The notes below the pieces were generated by a model. That model worked only from the letters and a program-made list of their open reading frames with translations, searched no databases and was not told the origin of the DNA. Made by a program: the position numbers and the translations under genes. A stretch of 6,055 nucleotides of DNA from an uncultured Taibaiella sp. (GTDB lineage: Bacteria; Bacteroidota; Bacteroidia; Chitinophagales; Chitinophagaceae). Positions 1 through 6,027 of this stretch are shown one piece after another. The stretch lies in contig CAMPJV010000169.1 in the NCBI GenBank assembly GCA_946886975.1, positions 1-6,055 on the forward strand, in the 5' to 3' direction. Position 1 is the first letter of the stretch; every line of letters begins with the position of its first letter.

Positions 1-322
1 CTACTTGCAGGGCGTAAAGTCAGCCACTTTGAAGGATGTTTTGCCTGCCGAAGTAATCAAAGCATTACAGAAAGCAATGATAGACTTTGGCAAAAAGATG
101 AAGGGCTACTTTACAAACGAGGCAGTTCTGGTAGCCACCGAGTCCAGGACCAGCTCCCCTGTACGGATTCCGAGAGACAAAGATAGCCTGCAACATCCTC
201 AGGTAATGGGCCTGTATCCATGTGCGGAAGGCGCGGGGTACGCTGGTGGCATTGTGTCGGCCGCCATTGATGGGGAGCGATGTGCTGAAGCAATAGCGAG
301 GTCAATGAAGCTGTCGGTTTAA
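1..322 (+). CDS. FAD-dependent dehydrogenase (COG2509-like), C-terminal fragment
   Basis: This is the 3' end of a gene that enters from the left edge. The reading frame is open from base 2 and stops at TAA 320-322. The TTG at base 5 is an internal Leu codon, not a credible start. About 106 residues are visible. They contain a GYFTNEAVLVATESRTSSPV stretch followed by a Pro-Arg-Asp segment, then GLYPCAEGAGYAGGIVSAA near the end. This matches the C-terminus of the uncharacterised FAD-dependent dehydrogenases of COG2509, where the Gly-rich YPC-EGAGYAGGI segment forms part of the flavin-binding fold. Such proteins are soluble flavoproteins of about 500 residues, so roughly four fifths of the gene is missing here. 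The physiological substrate of the family is not established. The gene shares the strand of the downstream ABC operon, but the 140-bp gap argues for separate transcription. Confidence 0.8.
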   Translation, partial: YLQGVKSATLKDVLPAEVIKALQKAMIDFGKKMKGYFTNEAVLVATESRTSSPVRIPRDKDSLQHPQVMGLYPCAEGAGYAGGIVSAAIDGERCAEAIARSMKLSV

Positions 323-332
323 TAGAATTTCA

Positions 333-380
333 CCATTATGGGGGGAGCATCGGTAATGGCCTCTATTTTCTATCTTTATT
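333..380 (+). terminator. possible weak intrinsic terminator after the FAD dehydrogenase gene
   Basis: CCATTA at 333-338 is the exact reverse complement of TAATGG at 354-359, giving a 6-bp stem with a G-rich 15-nt loop. A pyrimidine- and T-rich run (about 361-380, with TTTTC and TCTTTATT) follows on the + strand. It begins 11 bases after the dehydrogenase stop, where a terminator is expected. The stem is short and A/T-rich and the T run is interrupted, so the signal is weak. The rest of the 323-462 gap holds two small stem-loops (378-393 and 427-440) and no gene. Confidence 0.3.
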
Positions 381-462
381 GCTGAAGTGCAATAGATTAT
401 ATTGTACGTCTAATATGAACAATGCCGGCAGATAACTGCCACAACATAGCAGGCCATTTATT

Positions 463-1395
463 ATGTCTTTTCTCGAACTAAGGAATATTAAAAAGCATTA
501 CGCCACCCAGAAGGCTGTGGATGATATTAGCTGCGTTATAAACCAGGGCAGCATCTTCGGGCTTCTTGGCCCCAATGGGGCGGGAAAAACAACGCTTCTG
601 CGGATAATAACGGGCATATTCTTCCAGGATTCCGGTGAGGTGTTGTTCGATGGAAGGGCTTTTGAGCCGGCAAAGGACGTTTCCCTCATAGGCTATATGC
701 CGGAAGAGAAAGGACTGTATAAAAAGATGAAGGTAGGCGAGCAGGCTCTGTATTTCGCCCAGTTGAAAGGATTGACTCGTCAGCAGGCCATAGAAAAGGT
801 CAGGTATTGGTTCGGCAAGCTGGAGATGGACACGTGGTGGAATAAGAAGGTTGAAGACCTGAGTAAAGGCATGAGCCAGAAGCTCCAGTTTATTATCACC
901 GTAATGCATGACCCCAAACTCATTATCCTTGATGAGCCTTTTAGCGGACTCGATCCCGTAAATGCAAATGTGATAAAGGATGAGATCTTTAATCTGGCAA
1001 AGAACGGCAGCACTATTATTTTCAGCACTCATCGCATGGAGCAGGTGGAAGAGATCTGTGATCACATCATGCTGATGAACAAGGGCCAGAAGTTGCTTGA
1101 CAGTACGGTCTCAAATGCGAAGCAGCAGTTTAAGGAGAATGAATTCAGCATTGAGCTGAGAAATGACAGTCCTATACCAGCCACCACGGATTCTTACGAA
1201 GTGGTCACCAGTCGCGGTAACCGGTACAGAGTGAAAATTAAGGAAGGCCACAGCCCGAACGAAGTGCTTCAATACCTTATCGAGGCAAACATTCCCATTC
1301 AGTCGTTCAATGAAGTCCTTCCTTCCCTTAACGATATTTTTATTAAGCTCGTTGAGACGACACCCGCGAGCCGCCAATTCCAAAAGGTTCAATAA
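463..1395 (+). CDS. ABC exporter ATP-binding subunit (NatA/EcsA-like, with C-terminal DUF4162-type region)
   Basis: This 310-residue cytoplasmic ATPase drives an ABC-2 type exporter. Seen in the protein: Walker A GPNGAGKT at residues 36-43; a GYMPEEKGLY segment at 77-86 with Glu81 where most ABC ATPases have the Q-loop Gln; signature LSKGMSQ at 133-139 in place of LSGGQ; Walker B LIILDEP at 153-159, ending in the catalytic Glu158; D-loop GLDP at 162-165; and the H-switch His190 in FSTHRMEQ. The PEE and LSKGM variants are usual for this subfamily, so the enzyme is expected to be active. Residues from about 225 to the end form the C-terminal accessory region typical of DUF4162-bearing members. 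The ATG at 463 places the standard beta-strand start (LELRNIKKHY) right after the initiator. There is no evident Shine-Dalgarno sequence. The permease gene starts 11 bp downstream, so the two form one operon and one transporter. Substrate unknown; NatAB-type sodium export is a family precedent, not something shown here. Confidence 0.93.
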   Translation: MSFLELRNIKKHYATQKAVDDISCVINQGSIFGLLGPNGAGKTTLLRIITGIFFQDSGEVLFDGRAFEPAKDVSLIGYMPEEKGLYKKMKVGEQALYFAQLKGLTRQQAIEKVRYWFGKLEMDTWWNKKVEDLSKGMSQKLQFIITVMHDPKLIILDEPFSGLDPVNANVIKDEIFNLAKNGSTIIFSTHRMEQVEEICDHIMLMNKGQKLLDSTVSNAKQQFKENEFSIELRNDSPIPATTDSYEVVTSRGNRYRVKIKEGHSPNEVLQYLIEANIPIQSFNEVLPSLNDIFIKLVETTPASRQFQKVQ

Positions 1396-1406
1396 CGCGA
1401 CCAGCA

Positions 1407-2711
1407 ATGAATAAGATATTACTCATTATAAAGCGAGAATACATTACCAGGATACGTAACAAAACGTTCATCCTCTCCACCATCCTCACGCCAATTGTCT
1501 TCATAGCCATCCTGGCCACAAGCTTCTATTTTTCGCATACGAACAGTGAGCAGTTGGAGATAGCTGTCTACGACGAAAGCGGCTTGTTTGCTCAGAGGCT
1601 AAAGAACAATAAGAATATTGAATACAAGGCAGTGCCAAGGCCGATTTACGATTCCTTTGTGATGAAGAGCCCTGTTGAAGCCTACAGCGGACTTCTTTAT
1701 ATCCCGGCCATAGATGTAGACAAGCCCACGGGCATAGTATATCTGTCCGAACAGCAGCTTGGCCTGTTCTCTCAGGCGCAGGTGGACGATGATCTTAACG
1801 AGGTGCTGGAGCGGGAGCGCATGGTGAGGGCCAACATAGATACCGCAAAGCTGTCGGCTATAAAGATCAACTCAATATCCGTAGACCAGAAGCTAATAAG
1901 CGACGACGAAGAGAATACTGCTGCCAATGCCGGAGTTTCCTCCGCAATAGGTTACATCTCCGGTCTGTTAATATACGTGATGATGTTTATTTACGGCACC
2001 ATGGTAATGCGCGGCATTATGGAGGAGAAGGTGAGCAGGGTGGCCGAGGTCATGATTTCTTCAGTGAAGCCTTTTCAGCTGATGATGGGAAAGATCATAG
2101 GTATTGGTGCTGTGGGTTTAACACAGTTCGTCTTGTGGATCGTGCTGCTGGTTATCGGCACCACACTGTTTGGTACTGCTATGTCTCCGGGTGATATGCC
2201 TCAGTTGGCCAATATGCCCGAGCAGGCGCGTTCTGTCGAAGTAGCCGGGGCAATGCAAAAGGTAGTGGAACAGCTCAATTTCCCGCTGCTCATAGGGGCC
2301 TTTCTTTTCTACTTCATCTTTGGTTACCTGTTCTATGCTGCACTTTTCGCTGCTGTAGGTAGTGCTGTAAATGAGGATCCGCAGGATGCCCAGGCCATGA
2401 TGTTTCCGATCACGATACCTATCATCTTTTCTATTATCGCGATGACAAGTGCTATAGGCAACCCAACAGGCTCACTGGCTGTCTGGTGCAGCATCATCCC
2501 CTTTACTTCGCCTATCATCATGATGGCCCGCCTTCCCTTTGGCTTAGGTACAGTGGCATGGTGGGAACTGGCTTTGTCGGTAATCTGCCTGCTGGGAGGA
2601 TTTCTGGCAACCACCTGGCTTAGCGCCAAGATCTACCGAATTGGTATCCTGATGTATGGTAAAAAAGCAAGCTGGAAAGAAATGATGCAGTGGGTGGCGA
2701 GGAAAGATTAG
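1407..2711 (+). CDS. ABC-2 type exporter permease (NatB-like)
   Basis: This 434-residue integral membrane protein is the partner of the ATPase encoded just upstream. It opens with the family-typical IIKREYITRIRNKTF segment at 7-21, then a first membrane span at about 21-43. A large extracytoplasmic domain follows (about 44-177), rich in charged residues. Six further hydrophobic segments lie at about 178-202, 231-255, 293-317, 331-352, 357-376 and 387-408. The 256-291 loop between the third and fourth spans is Pro- and Met-rich and probably faces outside. The cytoplasmic tail has the IYRIGILMYGKK motif common in this family. One span, an external domain and a six-span block is the usual ABC-2 (PF12698-like) plan, and the length is normal. 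The ATG at 1407 lies 11 bp after the ATPase stop, which suggests co-transcription and possibly translational coupling. The gene ends 7 bp from the convergent ywbE stop. Substrate unknown. Confidence 0.92.
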   Translation: MNKILLIIKREYITRIRNKTFILSTILTPIVFIAILATSFYFSHTNSEQLEIAVYDESGLFAQRLKNNKNIEYKAVPRPIYDSFVMKSPVEAYSGLLYIPAIDVDKPTGIVYLSEQQLGLFSQAQVDDDLNEVLERERMVRANIDTAKLSAIKINSISVDQKLISDDEENTAANAGVSSAIGYISGLLIYVMMFIYGTMVMRGIMEEKVSRVAEVMISSVKPFQLMMGKIIGIGAVGLTQFVLWIVLLVIGTTLFGTAMSPGDMPQLANMPEQARSVEVAGAMQKVVEQLNFPLLIGAFLFYFIFGYLFYAALFAAVGSAVNEDPQDAQAMMFPITIPIIFSIIAMTSAIGNPTGSLAVWCSIIPFTSPIIMMARLPFGLGTVAWWELALSVICLLGGFLATTWLSAKIYRIGILMYGKKASWKEMMQWVARKD

Positions 2712-2718
2712 AGCGACA

Positions 2719-2922
2719 TTATTCAGGATCACCAATGATCTCCACAACTCTGCCTATCTGTCCGTCTTCAAGTCTCACTTTGATGCCCCTCGAATGGTAA
2801 GGCGCGCTTGTCAGCAGGTCTTTCACTATGCCGATGGTCGTCTTGCCCGAGCGCTGGTCTTTTTTCAGGATGATGGCTACTTCCAGGCCCGGATAGATGT
2901 CTTCCCTGTTATTTCCCCTCAT
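2719..2922 (-). CDS. ywbE: YwbE family protein (DUF2196)
   Basis: This small cytoplasmic protein of 67 residues is recognised by the YwbE/DUF2196 pattern: NREDIYPGLEV at 5-15, ILKKDQRSGK at 18-27, GIVKDLLT at 31-38 and GIKVRLEDGQIGRV at 46-59. The family is normally about 60-70 residues, so this copy is full length. It is widespread in Firmicutes and Bacteroidota, and its biochemical role is unknown. The chain is basic, beta-strand-rich in appearance, and has no signal peptide or membrane segment. It starts 13 bp after the stop of the HEAT-like gene on the same strand, so the two are probably co-transcribed. The ATG at 2922 fits the conserved N-terminus, so the start is secure. Family identity is firm; function is not assigned. 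Confidence 0.9.
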   Translation of the reverse strand: MRGNNREDIYPGLEVAIILKKDQRSGKTTIGIVKDLLTSAPYHSRGIKVRLEDGQIGRVVEIIGDPE

Positions 2923-2935
2923 TGATTAAGGCTGA

Positions 2936-3727
2936 TTATCTCCTATTTCTCTTGAGCTCTTCTGCATATAACACATCCGCGCCCGTTTGGCTGTCCTCCA
3001 GTGTTTCCAGTATCACATCCCGAAGCTGCAGTTCTTTGTAATATGGAGCAAGGATGTCTTTAAAGTGGCCCTTCCGGTGTACACCCAACGCTACGATGGC
3101 ATAGCCTTTAATACTTACGTCCCACCGCTCCAGGGCATCAATAATAATGCTGTCGACAGAAGGGCTCGGGTCAAATCTGGCCAGTGTTTGTAAAGCAAAT
3201 ACTTTTCCTTTAGGCCTTTTATCATTAAGCCGGGCGTATGCTGTTTTTACGATGCTAAGCGCATCCATCCCCAGGTACACCGGTATGAGTGAGCTTGTAG
3301 CAAAATCTTCATTGTCCACCAGGTAGTCAAATGCGATCGTTGTTTGTTTTGGCGCAAGCCGCATTACTGCATAGGCATTCAGTGTCTGCAGGAACTTGTT
3401 CGTTTCACTAGGCAGCCTTTCCTGAAGAAGCGCATTGAATTCCACATCCTTTAGTGCTGCAACCAATCTGTACGCAATTCCCTTTTGATATACATTAAAT
3501 GAGTTCAACATTTTGCTGATGTTGGACGTGTACATCTGGTAGCTCTTGAACTCTGCGAATTCTGTACTCGCCTCCAGTGAATCGATGACATGGTAAAACC
3601 TCAGGAATTCTTTCTCGGAATAATTCCTGTCCATAGCATTCTTGAACTCCTTTTCTAATACATAAGGCACAGCCCTGCAGGAAATAGAGACAACGGAAAA
3701 GGCAATAAAGAAAATGAGTCGAAACAT
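2936..3727 (-). CDS. exported HEAT-repeat-like protein of unknown function
   Basis: I cannot give this protein a function. The frame is open to a GTG at 3751, but I prefer the ATG at 3727 (263 residues). It begins directly with a signal-peptide-like sequence: MFR, then a hydrophobic core (LIFFIAFSVVSIS, 4-16) and Cys17. SISC is a poor lipobox because position -3 is Ser, so either a lipoprotein or signal peptidase I cleavage near Ala19 is possible. Both put the protein outside the cytoplasm. The mature part is almost entirely helical. Residues about 22-170 are amphipathic helices without a recognised motif. Residues about 173-252 look like HEAT-type repeats, with two segments of the form ALQTLARFDPSPSVDSIII and GYAIVALGVHRKGHFKDIL. 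HEAT-like folds usually act as protein-binding scaffolds; that is family knowledge, and no partner is visible. The gene lies downstream of the sucC terminator and 13 bp upstream of ywbE. Confidence 0.75.
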   Translation of the reverse strand: MFRLIFFIAFSVVSISCRAVPYVLEKEFKNAMDRNYSEKEFLRFYHVIDSLEASTEFAEFKSYQMYTSNISKMLNSFNVYQKGIAYRLVAALKDVEFNALLQERLPSETNKFLQTLNAYAVMRLAPKQTTIAFDYLVDNEDFATSSLIPVYLGMDALSIVKTAYARLNDKRPKGKVFALQTLARFDPSPSVDSIIIDALERWDVSIKGYAIVALGVHRKGHFKDILAPYYKELQLRDVILETLEDSQTGADVLYAEELKRNRR

Positions 3728-3766
3728 GTGGCAATCCTGGCAATCCCTCACAATACCATTGTCGCT

Positions 3767-3804
3767 AAAATAACAAAAAAAGCTACCTCTTCCGAGATAG
3801 CTTT
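3767..3804 (-). terminator. intrinsic terminator of sucC
   Basis: Read on the minus strand, AAAGCTA (3804-3798) pairs perfectly with TAGCTTT (3785-3779). Three further pairs (TCT 3797-3795 with AGA 3790-3788) close a CGGA tetraloop, with a 2-nt GG bulge on the 3' arm. The stem runs straight into seven T residues (3781-3775) and then GTTATTTT. It starts 21 bp after the sucC stop codon. Stem, tight loop and uninterrupted T tract make this the best-supported terminator in the window. It separates sucC from the HEAT-like gene. Confidence 0.85.
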
Positions 3805-3825
3805 ATATAAATCTATTTACAATTA

Positions 3826-5043
3826 CTAACCTTTAACAGCTCTTTGTACCAATTCAGCCGCTTCACTCAGCAGGATTGCAGATTGTACTTTCAGTCCACT
3901 TTCTTCAATCAGCTTCTTGGCTTCAGTAGCATTAGTTCCCTGGAGGCGCACAATGATCGGTATGTTGATATTGCCGAGCTTATTATAGGCTTCTATCACA
4001 CCTGCAGCCACACGGTCGCAACGTACGATGCCGCCAAAGATATTAATGAGAATTGCTTTTACGTTTGGGTCTTTCAGGATAATGCGGAACCCTGCTTCTA
4101 CAGTTTGAGCGTTAGCGCTGCCACCTACATCCAGGAAGTTTGCAGGCTCGCCACCGGCCAGCTTGATCATATCCATCGTAGCCATCGCCAGTCCTGCGCC
4201 GTTCACCATACAGCCCACATTTCCATCCAGCTTCACGTAGTTAAGGTTGTGCTCTCCTGCTTCCACTTCTGTGGGATCTTCTTCATGCTTATCCCTCAGG
4301 TCTGCAAGTTCCGGATGACGGATCAGTGCATTATCGTCCAGGTTCATCTTACAATCTACAGCTATGATCTTGTTGTCAGCGCTCTTGAACAGTGGGTTGA
4401 TCTCAAGCATAGAGCAGTCAAGTCCAACGTAAGCATTGTAAAGATTGGTTACAAACTTCACCATGTTCTTAAAGGCTTCACCACTTAGTCCAAAGTTGAA
4501 TGCTATCTTCCGCGCCTGGAAGCCCTGCAATGGCATGTTTGCATGTACCCACTCTTTATATATCTTGTCCGGAGTATTGTGTGCCACTTCTTCTATGTCC
4601 ATGCCCCCCTCTGTCGAGTACATGATCACGTTCTGCTTCTTTGCGCGGTCTAGCAGAATAGACAGATAGAACTCCTGTCTCTCAGCTGGTCCGTCGTAAT
4701 ACATGTCCTGCGCCACGAGTATCTTGTGTACTACCTTACCGGTTTCACCCGTTTGTATAGTCACGAGCGTATTCCCGAGTATATTCTTGGCCACGGTTTC
4801 CACCTCCTCGGCACTCTTCACCACTTTCACACCATGTTGCTCAGGTACTTCCTTCATTGTGCCTTTACCACGGCCACCGGCATGTATCTGCGCCTTCACA
4901 ACCGCGAACTTTGTACCGTTGTCCACAGCCATCTGCCTGTAAGCGTTTAGCGCCCCATCAACATTGTCAACTGCTATACCTCCTTGCGTTGGTACATTAT
5001 ATCTTTTAAGTAGTTCTTTTGCTTGGTATTCATGCAAATTCAT
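3826..5043 (-). CDS. sucC: succinyl-CoA synthetase (succinate-CoA ligase, ADP-forming) beta subunit
   Basis: SucC forms the nucleotide- and succinate-binding beta subunit of succinyl-CoA synthetase, which interconverts succinyl-CoA and succinate plus CoA with substrate-level ATP or GTP formation in the TCA cycle. The 405 residues begin MNLHEYQAKELLKRY, the canonical SucC start. The ATP-grasp domain includes the nucleotide-binding stretch KAQIHAGGRGKG at 50-61. Asn216 (in LEINPLF) and Asp230 (in VDCKMNLDD) have the spacing of the Mg-binding Asn199/Asp213 of E. coli SucC. The C-terminal ligase domain shows MVNGAGLAMATMD (279-291), FLDVGGSA (303-310) and NIFGGIVRCD (334-343), the last being the Gly-rich power-helix loop. 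The protein is slightly longer than E. coli SucC (388 residues) but normal for Bacteroidota. All key residues are present, so it should be functional. sucD is not next to it, so the alpha subunit must be encoded elsewhere. A strong terminator follows the gene. Confidence 0.97.
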   Translation of the reverse strand: MNLHEYQAKELLKRYNVPTQGGIAVDNVDGALNAYRQMAVDNGTKFAVVKAQIHAGGRGKGTMKEVPEQHGVKVVKSAEEVETVAKNILGNTLVTIQTGETGKVVHKILVAQDMYYDGPAERQEFYLSILLDRAKKQNVIMYSTEGGMDIEEVAHNTPDKIYKEWVHANMPLQGFQARKIAFNFGLSGEAFKNMVKFVTNLYNAYVGLDCSMLEINPLFKSADNKIIAVDCKMNLDDNALIRHPELADLRDKHEEDPTEVEAGEHNLNYVKLDGNVGCMVNGAGLAMATMDMIKLAGGEPANFLDVGGSANAQTVEAGFRIILKDPNVKAILINIFGGIVRCDRVAAGVIEAYNKLGNINIPIIVRLQGTNATEAKKLIEESGLKVQSAILLSEAAELVQRAVKG

Positions 5044-5060
5044 GACTTCGAAAATTTGGG

Positions 5061-5092
5061 CGAAGATAGTTTATTAATGGGCAAAACTGCAA
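5061..5092 (-). promoter_or_regulatory. candidate Bacteroidota-type promoter of sucC
   Basis: On the minus strand TTG (5092-5090) is followed after 21 bases by TATCTTCG (5068-5061). The latter matches the Bacteroidota -7 element TAnnTTTG at all but one fixed position. The distance to the sucC ATG (17 bases) would leave a short leader. A second TTTG at 5085-5082 lies too close (13 bases) to serve as the -33 element. Placement fits, but such short motifs occur by chance. Confidence 0.35.
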
Positions 5093-5103
5093 TACGAACA
5101 CAG

Positions 5104-5141
5104 CCTTAAGTACCTATATATTAGAGCATATATATCTTAGG
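5104..5141. repeat. imperfect inverted repeat (stem-loop) between the DUF72 gene and sucC
   Basis: CCTTAAG at 5104-5110 pairs with CTTAGG at 5136-5141 (one bulged T). Inside it, TATATAT at 5115-5121 pairs exactly with ATATATA at 5128-5134 around a 6-nt TAGAGC loop. The two stems are separated by a small asymmetric internal loop (TACC against T). The structure begins 7 bases past the DUF72 stop, where a terminator would sit, but neither strand has a T tract after it. It may be a weak or factor-assisted terminator, an RNA 3'-end stabiliser or a protein-binding palindrome. Confidence 0.45.
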
Positions 5142-5148
5142 AACGGGC

Positions 5149-6027
5149 CTAGTCATGCATTTTCGGCACGGGCAGGGTAGTGCCGCAGTGTTTATTGAGT
5201 TCTTCTATAAAATACCTGATAAGTGGTGGTGAGTGTATCTCCTCTTCCTGGTGCATAAAGAAGTAGCATTTCTCCAGCCCTTGCTTCATCCATTGCTTTA
5301 TGCGCTGCACCCAGTTATCAATTCGTTGGTAATCGGTTTTATACAGTGCGTTGCCTACAAAGCGTATGAAGCACTCAGGTTTGGAAAGGTGCATATGCAC
5401 ATAATCCCTGTGGGCGGCAGAGTCTGTGATGATTGTTCCTCTTTTCTGCTTTCGCAGGAACGCGTATAGCGCTTTGTCATACCTCTCCTCGTACCACTCA
5501 CTGTTCCGCAATTCAAGGAACAGGTCAATGTCTTTAGGGATGTGCTCTATAAATGTTTCCAGTGTCTCCAGGTTCTTTTTCCCGAACTGGGGGTGGGGCA
5601 TCAGGAAGACCGGTCCTAGCTTCTCCTTAAACTCAGCCACAGCTTCCAGAAACGCATCCACTTCTTTCTCCGTGTTCTTAAGCCGCTTCCGGTGAGTAAT
5701 GGTCTGAGTAAACTTCGGGCAAAAGATGAAGTCCGGAGCTGTCTGTTCTCTCCACTTCTTTACCTGGTCGGCCTTTGCGCTATAAAATGTTCCATTAAAC
5801 TCAAGGGCATTAAAGAGGGTAGAGTAATAGTGCAGAAAGTCCTTCTCCTTTGTCCCTGGAGGATACAAACTACCAACCCAGTCCTTACGCCCCCACTTAG
5901 CGCACCCCACATAGAACTTGGTATTGTCCTTCCCTTTCTTCAGGACATCTTTATTCTCTTTCGGGTCCTTCGGAAGAGTGAAGTCGATATGATCAAGTTC
6001 TGCAGCATCAACCTTTCCAAATTCCAT
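5149..6027 (-). CDS. DUF72 (YecE) family protein
   Basis: This 292-residue cytoplasmic protein belongs to the DUF72/YecE family, which has a TIM-barrel fold and no firmly established activity. Motifs seen: FYVGCAKWGRKDWVGSLYP (38-56), the first barrel strand with its Cys-Ala-Lys-Trp signature; LEFNGTFYS (75-83); FIFCPKFTQTITHRKRL (100-116); LFLELRNSEWY (169-179); ITDSA (201-205); and IRFVGN (222-227). A stop codon (TAA, 6054-6052 on the minus strand) lies nine codons before the ATG at 6027 and no other plausible start lies between, so the N-terminus is secure and the gene complete. The first 37 residues are charged and Lys/Asp-rich, and extend before the barrel; a similar extension is familiar in Bacteroidota members. 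There is no signal peptide. The gene lies upstream of sucC on the same strand, but a 105-bp gap with its own candidate promoter suggests independent expression. Family assignment is firm; function unknown. Confidence 0.92.
   Translation of the reverse strand: MEFGKVDAAELDHIDFTLPKDPKENKDVLKKGKDNTKFYVGCAKWGRKDWVGSLYPPGTKEKDFLHYYSTLFNALEFNGTFYSAKADQVKKWREQTAPDFIFCPKFTQTITHRKRLKNTEKEVDAFLEAVAEFKEKLGPVFLMPHPQFGKKNLETLETFIEHIPKDIDLFLELRNSEWYEERYDKALYAFLRKQKRGTIITDSAAHRDYVHMHLSKPECFIRFVGNALYKTDYQRIDNWVQRIKQWMKQGLEKCYFFMHQEEEIHSPPLIRYFIEELNKHCGTTLPVPKMHD

Noticed and set aside
379..405. TTG, 16 bases, then TATATTGT as a promoter for the ABC exporter operon.
   Set aside because: Spacing is shorter than usual and the -7 element matches TAnnTTTG poorly; not strong enough to annotate.
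478..1065. Long minus-strand open frame (195 codons) opposite the ABC ATPase gene.
   Set aside because: It lies wholly antisense to a strongly conserved ATPase, has no recognisable motif, and its composition is what a reverse-frame shadow would give.
2727..2740. Exact 5-bp hairpin GATCA-CCAA-TGATC at the convergent gene ends, considered as a bidirectional terminator.
   Set aside because: The stem is short, lies inside the ywbE coding sequence and has no T tract on either side.
3728..3751. GTG start at 3751 for the HEAT-like protein, giving eight extra residues.
   Set aside because: It would put charged residues and two Cys ahead of a well-formed signal peptide that begins exactly at the ATG at 3727.
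3844..4488. Long plus-strand open frame (214 codons) opposite sucC.
   Set aside because: Antisense to a highly conserved TCA-cycle gene; the translation is Cys/His/Ser-rich with no domain pattern.
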